Part shown: in pieces, positions 7,037 through 11,149 of the stretch
How the letters are laid out: each line of letters opens with the position of its first letter
How positions within the stretch are numbered: the first letter of the stretch is position 1
DNA from: Acidobacteriota bacterium
GTDB lineage: Bacteria; Acidobacteriota; Terriglobia; Acidiferrales; UBA7541
Direction: 5' to 3'
Length of the DNA stretch: 11,149 bases
NCBI GenBank assembly: GCA_003224135.1
Contig: QHYO01000359.1
Coordinates: forward strand, 1 to 11,149
Translations under genes and position numbers: made by a program
Notes under the pieces: model-generated
Database searches by the model: none
What the model saw: the letters and a program-made list of their open reading frames with translations, nothing else
Told to the model about the DNA's origin: nothing

Positions 7037-7497
7037 TCAAGACCTTGGTTTGATTCCGCTCCCGAGACTCTCGGCGCGCTTACCAATCTTTTTCAGTATT
7101 GTTTCAAGAGTTCGCACTTCTTTCGGGCTCGCATCGGCAAAAACCTTTCCAATTTCGGCAGCGTGTTTGCGAAAAACCGGCGCGATCAATTCTTTGCCTT
7201 TTGACGTGAGCGATACGACGCGGACGCGACGGTCTAGAGGGCTCTCGACCCGGCTTACCAGGCCCTTATCGACGAGGCGATCGACGGCCACGCTGATCGA
7301 GCCGGGCGTAAGGTATACCTTTGGGCCGATCGTATTCACCGGCAAAGGTCTTTTGTTCAAGAGGGCTTCCAGTATGCGGAAGTCGGTATCGTCGATTCCC
7401 GTCGCCTCAAGTCCCGCATAGAGATATTTCGACGCCGCTTGGAAGGCCTTACCCCATACCAGCCAACAGTGAACCGGTCTCGCGAGTTCTTGTCCAT
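7037..7497 (-). pseudogene. MarR-family transcriptional regulator with a 5' frameshift
   Basis: The main frame encodes a MarR winged helix: TDFRILEALLNKRPLPVNTI, then VYLTPGSISVAVDRLVDKGL and VSRVESPLDRRVRVVSLTSK (recognition helix and wing with the Asp-Arg-Arg signature), then a C-terminal dimer helix. Upstream the same frame continues with convincing MarR sequence (WLVWGKAFQAASKYLYAGLE) but meets a stop with no ATG, GTG or TTG in between; the only in-frame start (TTG at 7360) would remove the first helices. An ATG at 7497 in another frame gives MDKNSRDRFTV and would join the main frame if one base were restored near 7466. The restored product would be 153 residues, the usual MarR size. Either the gene carries a one-base deletion or the sequence has an error. 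MarR proteins repress by binding palindromes and release on phenolic or oxidant ligands; the oxidoreductase downstream is the likely partner. Confidence 0.7.
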
Positions 7498-7528
7498 GAC
7501 GAAACTATTTTGATCCTTTTGTATAACC

Positions 7529-7561
7529 TAATGTCCACAAGAATATATCTATGTCAATAGA
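7529..7561 (-). promoter_or_regulatory. Candidate MarR promoter and operator in an AT-rich patch
   Basis: On the minus strand a perfect -35 box TTGACA (plus 7552-7557) lies about 55 bases upstream of the likely MarR start. The -10 position 17 bases on reads ACATTA, a poor match. The -35 sits inside the small inverted repeat TCTAT-GTCA-ATAGA (7548-7561), where a repressor could block it, consistent with autoregulation. The region 7500-7561 is clearly more AT-rich than its surroundings. Weak evidence. Confidence 0.3.
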
Positions 7562-7823
7562 CTTGGGATCAATAGATGCTGGGAGAGCCACAAATAGCTC
7601 TGGGAGAAGGAGTTCCAAAGATCTTCAAAGCCCGGACTGCTGCGGGGCGTTATAGTTTTGATTTTCTTTGAGTTAGTTAAAACAGGCATCATCGGATGAT
7701 TTTGACCATCAGCTACGCGGGAATGGGCCAACGAGACGCCGTCACCGAGGTTGTTCCACACCGGCCGGTTCCACCGATGACCGTAGCTCTACCCGCTCCG
7801 AAGTGTTGAACAGGCGCCAAGCC
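7562..7823. other. Intergenic gap with no supported gene
   Basis: With the MarR leader this gap between the serine protease and the MarR gene exceeds 300 bases. A 70-codon open frame on the minus strand (7549-7761) has no recognisable domain and no clear ribosome binding site. Small features are an 8-base direct repeat CTGGGAGA (7579-7586 and 7600-7607), a 5-bp hairpin AGAGC/GCTCT (7584-7601) and the palindrome ACCGGCCGGT (7760-7769). None is strong enough to name. Confidence 0.4.
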
Positions 7824-9554
7824 TTACTTCGTTGCGGCGGCTGAGGCGGCTATCGAATCAGTCTTACGCTTATCGTTGTCTTTGGAAGCCTTCTCCTCAG
7901 CGACCCTGCGGAATGCGTCGAAATCGGCCCAGACAGCCTGCACGGTCTTTTCGTCGAAGACCTTGATGATGGGTTCATCGCCCTTCGTGGAATAGATGAC
8001 AAGCTTCGCCTGTCCGCACTGCGGATTGATGGCGTCGGGAGGATACAAATATATTCCTTTGAAGGTTGCATCCTCCATCTTCACGGCCCGATTGTGCACC
8101 GAGACGCTTACCGGCACGCGACCTGGATGGATCGGCTGCACTTCCTTTTCTCCGCAGAAGAGCTGCATTTTCTGGAAGTCGGCCTTGAACTTGAGCTTTG
8201 CCGGGGCGTTGGGGGTAAGGAAGGCGCGTCCGAAGCCTGCACCGACTCCCTCTTTGGCCTTCGCTTGAACATAAACTTCGAAAACCGCCGGGTGCGCACC
8301 GGCGTCCTCCAGCCACTCCTTCGGAGCGTCGGAATCGTCTTCGCTTGCTACGGTGTCCTGATGCTTTTTGTTGCGCTTTTGGCGCGCGCGTTCGGCTTGC
8401 AGACGCTCCTCCTCCTGCTCGCGAAAGTCAAGCGGAGGCGTAGAGAGCGCGACATTAAAGTCTCCGACGCTCAGATAGTAAGGACGCGCGTCAAACTTTT
8501 CTCTCTTTAAAGCCGCCTTGAGACCTTCGATCGGATACGGAGTCAGGGGCTCGACAGGTAACAGAGTGCCAGAGGGGGGAACGCCCGTGGCTTTCGCGCG
8601 GTTCATTTCAATCAGCGTTAATGCCTCTTCGATGCGAACGATCCCCGATACGCCCGGTCCTGCGCCATCGCGCTCGCCAAATGTAGTCAATCCCACCACT
8701 TGGCCGGCATCGTTGAACAGCGGCCCACCGGAGTTCCCGGGATTGATATTGATGTCTGAGATGAGGATATGTTCTTGGACCTTGCTGATAATGCCAGTGG
8801 TAATGATTTTCTCCAGACTGAGCGGGCTGCCAATGGTGAACACGCGCTCTCCCTCCTGAACTGGCGTTGCCCCTTTTGATGTCGGGGCCAGAGGAGCTGG
8901 AACAGCGCTCGGGAAGGAGGCAGTGTTTACCCAGAGAAGGGCGACGTCCTTCGCTGGATCGGCGGCGATCAGCTTCGCTACGATCTTGTGTTCGCGATCA
9001 AACTGTACGGCGAGATAGCCCGAGCTGCCCACGACATGCTGGTTGGTCAGGACGAGCCCCTTGTTGTCTACAAAGAAACCCGTGCCATGGCCCAGTTCGC
9101 TCCGCACAGTCACAACGCTGTTCTTCAGCCGCTTAAACTGTTCTGATAGATCGCCGCCTCTGCCATTAGCGGATTCCGGCGGCGCTGCCTTGGAGACCTC
9201 CTCGGTCTTGGCGTTGTCATTGTTCAGATCTAGACTCTGCTCGCCACCCGATAACTTCACCTGCAAGTTCCAGCTGAAACGCTTTCCGGCCAACTCCACT
9301 GCCTTTGGCGTCGTGACCGTGTATATGCCTCGCGGCAAAGACGTCTCCGCAGTGCCGTCCAATCCTGTCTTAACCTCCGCGGTTTTGACGCCACCCTTGA
9401 GCGATACCACAAAAAAGGGCACGGGCTTTTGGTTCAGGTCCTTATCAACGAGGACTATCCGGACGCGAACCTTTACCGGACTCTGCTGCGCCGGGAGCGG
9501 GAACGCACAAGCGAGCAAGAAAAACAAGGCGACACAAATAGGGCGGCACTTCAT
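7824..9554 (-). CDS. Exported trypsin/HtrA-like serine protease with extra N- and C-terminal domains
   Basis: 576 residues from the ATG at 9554, chosen because GAGGAG (plus 9564-9569) is nine bases away; an ATG two codons earlier (9560) is only three bases from it and remains possible. Residues 1-22 are a Sec signal (CVALFFLLACAFPLPA, cut before Gln23). Residues about 27-105 look like a carboxypeptidase-regulatory or SpaA-type beta sandwich (KTGLDGTAETSLPRGIYTVT). Residues about 142-318 are the protease: TGFFVDNKGLVLTNQHVV with His173, AKDVALL with Asp203, NPGNSGGPLF with Ser275, a complete triad. No PDZ domain is seen, unlike DegP. A charged stretch (377-400) follows, then a C-terminal domain I do not recognise (about 420-550) with two cysteines (467, 513) that could pair. 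It probably acts in the periplasm or outside on misfolded or specific proteins. Transcribed alone. Confidence 0.87.
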   Translation of the reverse strand: MKCRPICVALFFLLACAFPLPAQQSPVKVRVRIVLVDKDLNQKPVPFFVVSLKGGVKTAEVKTGLDGTAETSLPRGIYTVTTPKAVELAGKRFSWNLQVKLSGGEQSLDLNNDNAKTEEVSKAAPPESANGRGGDLSEQFKRLKNSVVTVRSELGHGTGFFVDNKGLVLTNQHVVGSSGYLAVQFDREHKIVAKLIAADPAKDVALLWVNTASFPSAVPAPLAPTSKGATPVQEGERVFTIGSPLSLEKIITTGIISKVQEHILISDININPGNSGGPLFNDAGQVVGLTTFGERDGAGPGVSGIVRIEEALTLIEMNRAKATGVPPSGTLLPVEPLTPYPIEGLKAALKREKFDARPYYLSVGDFNVALSTPPLDFREQEEERLQAERARQKRNKKHQDTVASEDDSDAPKEWLEDAGAHPAVFEVYVQAKAKEGVGAGFGRAFLTPNAPAKLKFKADFQKMQLFCGEKEVQPIHPGRVPVSVSVHNRAVKMEDATFKGIYLYPPDAINPQCGQAKLVIYSTKGDEPIIKVFDEKTVQAVWADFDAFRRVAEEKASKDNDKRKTDSIAASAAATK

Positions 9555-9592
9555 GACCATTCTCTCCTCAAGCGAAATTCTGGCGTAATTTG

Positions 9593-9621
9593 ATGTTTAA
9601 ACGGCCGCCTCGTCGGGTCAA
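9593..9621 (-). promoter_or_regulatory. Candidate promoter of the serine protease gene
   Basis: On the minus strand TTGACC (plus 9616-9621, five of six matches to -35) is followed after 17 bases by AAACAT (plus 9593-9598), only a three of six match to -10. Transcription would start near 9586, about 30 bases before the start codon. Pattern match only. Confidence 0.25.
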
Positions 9622-9980
9622 CAAGGCCGTACAAATGCGCAACGAGTCGATCAACTGACCGTGCGGACAGGGAGCCTGAAGCGCAGCGTTGAATCGAAAC
9701 GCATCTTTATCCCATGAGGATTCACGAATGTCATGCTAACGGAGCTCTGGAACTGACGCGATGGGCATCCGGTAGCGAACCGAATGCGGACGATTAGGCA
9801 AAGAACCGAAAGGTGACCGGCGGTCTCCGTCCAAACCATAGTTCTTAGCGACGGTTTACGAGTACCGTTCGAACGGTACTCGAAGTGGCGACTTAGCAGA
9901 CGCCGAGGAGATGACGAAGAGATTGCGCGACCAAAGCCATTGCGATGTGCAACAACGACCCACACGTGAAAATGTAATCT
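9622..9980. other. Intergenic gap with no supported gene
   Basis: About 360 bases separate the protease promoter from the end of the binding-protein gene. A 104-codon minus-strand open frame (9651-9965) covers most of it, but its product shows no domain, has no good ribosome binding site and reads as Arg- and Ser-rich filler. The one clear structure is the 24-bp palindrome listed separately. Confidence 0.4.
9859..9882. repeat. Perfect 24-bp palindrome
   Basis: The left arm CGAGTACCGTTC (9859-9870) is followed directly by its exact reverse complement GAACGGTACTCG (9871-9882), with no loop base. Pairing stops just outside (A opposite A at 9858 and 9883). As DNA it could be a dimer-protein binding site; as RNA it could form a hairpin with a few unpaired central bases. 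No T tract follows. It lies about 100 bases beyond the stop of the binding-protein gene and about 300 bases upstream of the protease start. Confidence 0.75.
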
Positions 9981-10979
9981 CTAGAGCGGCTTGGGGTGCG
10001 CGGCTAGTGCCTCGCGATAGAGCTTGATATTACTCTTGTCCACGATAACCGTGCCAGTATCCACAAACGTCGGCATCGGTGCCGCCAACGCGGTGCGCCA
10101 GTCCTTGAATTGGTGTACCGCATTGTGTTGCAAGTCGTCGAGAAATTTTAACCCGTAGTAACTCATGACGTAGGGCTTTTGCGTGATCGTCGCCGTAATT
10201 GCGCCTCGGTCGATCCAATCAAGTGTCTCCGGATCGCCGTCGAATGCCACAATCCGCAGCTTGCCCTCCATGCTTAAGCGGTGCAGCGCTTCGGCGGCCC
10301 CAGAACCACCTGTTGCCTCCAAGCAAATGATTCCGTCCACTTTTTCTTTCTTCTGTATCAGCTCGGAGACCTGGTCAAACGCACTGCGCGCGTCACCTTT
10401 GTCGTCAAGGATCTTTGTCAGCTTAATGGCAGGAAAATTCTTCAGCGTGTCCGCCACGCCTGCCAATCGATCGTCGAGGTTACGCTGTCCCGGAATTGTA
10501 ATGACCACAACGCTCCCGTTACCCGGAACGAGCGCGGCCATCTGTTTCAAGCTCTCTTTGCCCGCCTTGAAATTATCCGTGCCGATGTATAACACGCGCT
10601 TCGAACCCGGTACATCCGCATCCACGCAGATGACCGGTATGCCCTGGGCTATGGCTTTGTCAATCTCCGCCTGGAAAATCTCGGGCCGCGCCGCGGAGAG
10701 GCAGATTCCGGCGGGGTGCTCTTCCACGATCTGGCGGAATATTCCTAATTCCGCGTTCGGGGCGTAGCCCGTCGGACCAACGAGTTCACCTTTTACTCCG
10801 AGCGCCTTGGCCGCGTCTAAAAACCCCGCCTGCGCCTCCTGCCAGTATGGCAGGTTAATATTTGTGGCCACAAAGACGTAGCGTTCGTTTGTCTCGTGGT
10901 AGGGCTTCGAACACGATGCAATGAGTGCTGCCCCGACGAAAATAAAGAGGGATACCAGCCTTGGCCCGTGTCTCCTCAT
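9981..10979 (-). CDS. Sugar-type ABC substrate-binding lipoprotein (periplasmic binding protein, RbsB-like fold)
   Basis: 332 residues. The start at 10979 is set by a near-perfect ribosome binding site (AAGGAGGA, six bases of spacing) and by the lipoprotein signal that follows: basic MRRHGPR, hydrophobic core, then I-A-S-Cys23 as the lipobox. The frame is open 25 codons further upstream but that adds only Arg-rich sequence. The mature part is a type I periplasmic binding fold of the ribose/galactose class: YVFVATNINLPYWQEAQAGF (34-53), repeated Rossmann-like strands such as GIPVICVDADVPGSKRVLYI, IGTDNFKAGKESL, GSVVVITIPGQRNLDDRLAG, VDGIICLEATGGSGAAEAL and LRIVAFDGDPETLDWI. It would deliver a sugar-like ligand to an ABC permease from the outer face of the inner membrane. 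No permease or ATPase gene follows downstream; they could lie beyond the right edge. Ligand unknown. Confidence 0.87.
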   Translation of the reverse strand: MRRHGPRLVSLFIFVGAALIASCSKPYHETNERYVFVATNINLPYWQEAQAGFLDAAKALGVKGELVGPTGYAPNAELGIFRQIVEEHPAGICLSAARPEIFQAEIDKAIAQGIPVICVDADVPGSKRVLYIGTDNFKAGKESLKQMAALVPGNGSVVVITIPGQRNLDDRLAGVADTLKNFPAIKLTKILDDKGDARSAFDQVSELIQKKEKVDGIICLEATGGSGAAEALHRLSMEGKLRIVAFDGDPETLDWIDRGAITATITQKPYVMSYYGLKFLDDLQHNAVHQFKDWRTALAAPMPTFVDTGTVIVDKSNIKLYREALAAHPKPL

Positions 10980-11149
10980 TGAAATCCTCCTTCGCACTCG
11001 ATCTGGCCTCCGGGGCGTTTGCTCGCGCCCTCGGAAAGTTCGGGTCCGGTACATATCTGGCTGGGGAAATTGGAACGACGAGGCGGGTCCACCTCCACTT
11101 CCACGGTTTATTTGCTTTCGCTTACCTCTAGTCCAGAATGTTCGACTTC

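Noticed and set aside
7549..7761. 70-codon minus-strand open frame between the MarR and protease genes
   Set aside because: No recognisable domain, no convincing ribosome binding site, and its 3' end runs into the AT-rich MarR promoter region.
9651..9965. 104-codon minus-strand open frame in the gap beside the palindrome
   Set aside because: No family likeness, no ribosome binding site, and composition typical of a chance frame; the palindrome lies inside it.
11108..11149. Possible 3' tail of an upstream minus-strand gene (EVEHSGLEVSESK then stop at 11108-11110)
   Set aside because: Only 13 codons are visible, too few to tell a real gene end from chance; the rest of 10980-11107 shows nothing but the binding-protein leader.

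Overview
The window looks like chromosomal DNA of a moderately GC-rich, Gram-negative-type soil bacterium, most likely an Acidobacteriota member. This is inferred from gene content, not from a marker gene. The clues are a large membrane-anchored regulator (OmpR-type winged helix, one membrane segment, a TolB-like segment, a long TPR tail), many exported proteins with Sec or lipoprotein signals, and single-gene units separated by roomy intergenic gaps. No rRNA, tRNA, CRISPR array, insertion sequence or phage gene was recognised.

Layout, left to right. (1) 1-3210: the 5' part of a secreted TPR protein (minus strand, cut by the window edge) diverges from the 917-residue regulator at 457-3210. 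(2) 3468-4613: an exported Gfo/Idh/MocA-type oxidoreductase, followed by two strong hairpins in a gap of about 340 bases, where it converges on the next gene. (3) 4951-5756: a small exported protein with a Cys-Cys motif (minus strand) diverges from a MerR-family gene (plus strand). Between them is a MerR-type promoter: a 19-bp spacer carrying a perfect 7-4-7 inverted repeat, in the same geometry as the soxS promoter. The MerR gene keeps its winged-helix reader head but loses recognisable MerR sequence after about residue 41, so it looks broken. (4) 5838-7497 (minus): a luciferase-like flavin-dependent oxidoreductase with a MarR-family regulator upstream. The MarR gene has lost its in-frame start through an apparent one-base deletion near its 5' end. 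(5) 7824-9554 (minus): an exported trypsin/HtrA-like serine protease with an N-terminal beta-sandwich-like domain and an unrecognised C-terminal domain. (6) 9981-10979 (minus): a sugar-type periplasmic binding lipoprotein, separated from the protease by a gap holding a perfect 24-bp palindrome.

The genes do not form one pathway. Two pairs are likely functional units: MerR operator plus Cys-Cys protein, and MarR plus flavin oxidoreductase. In both pairs the regulator gene appears damaged while the probable target gene and, for MerR, the operator are intact. I see no convincing new multi-gene system. The most interesting stretch is 4951-5756.
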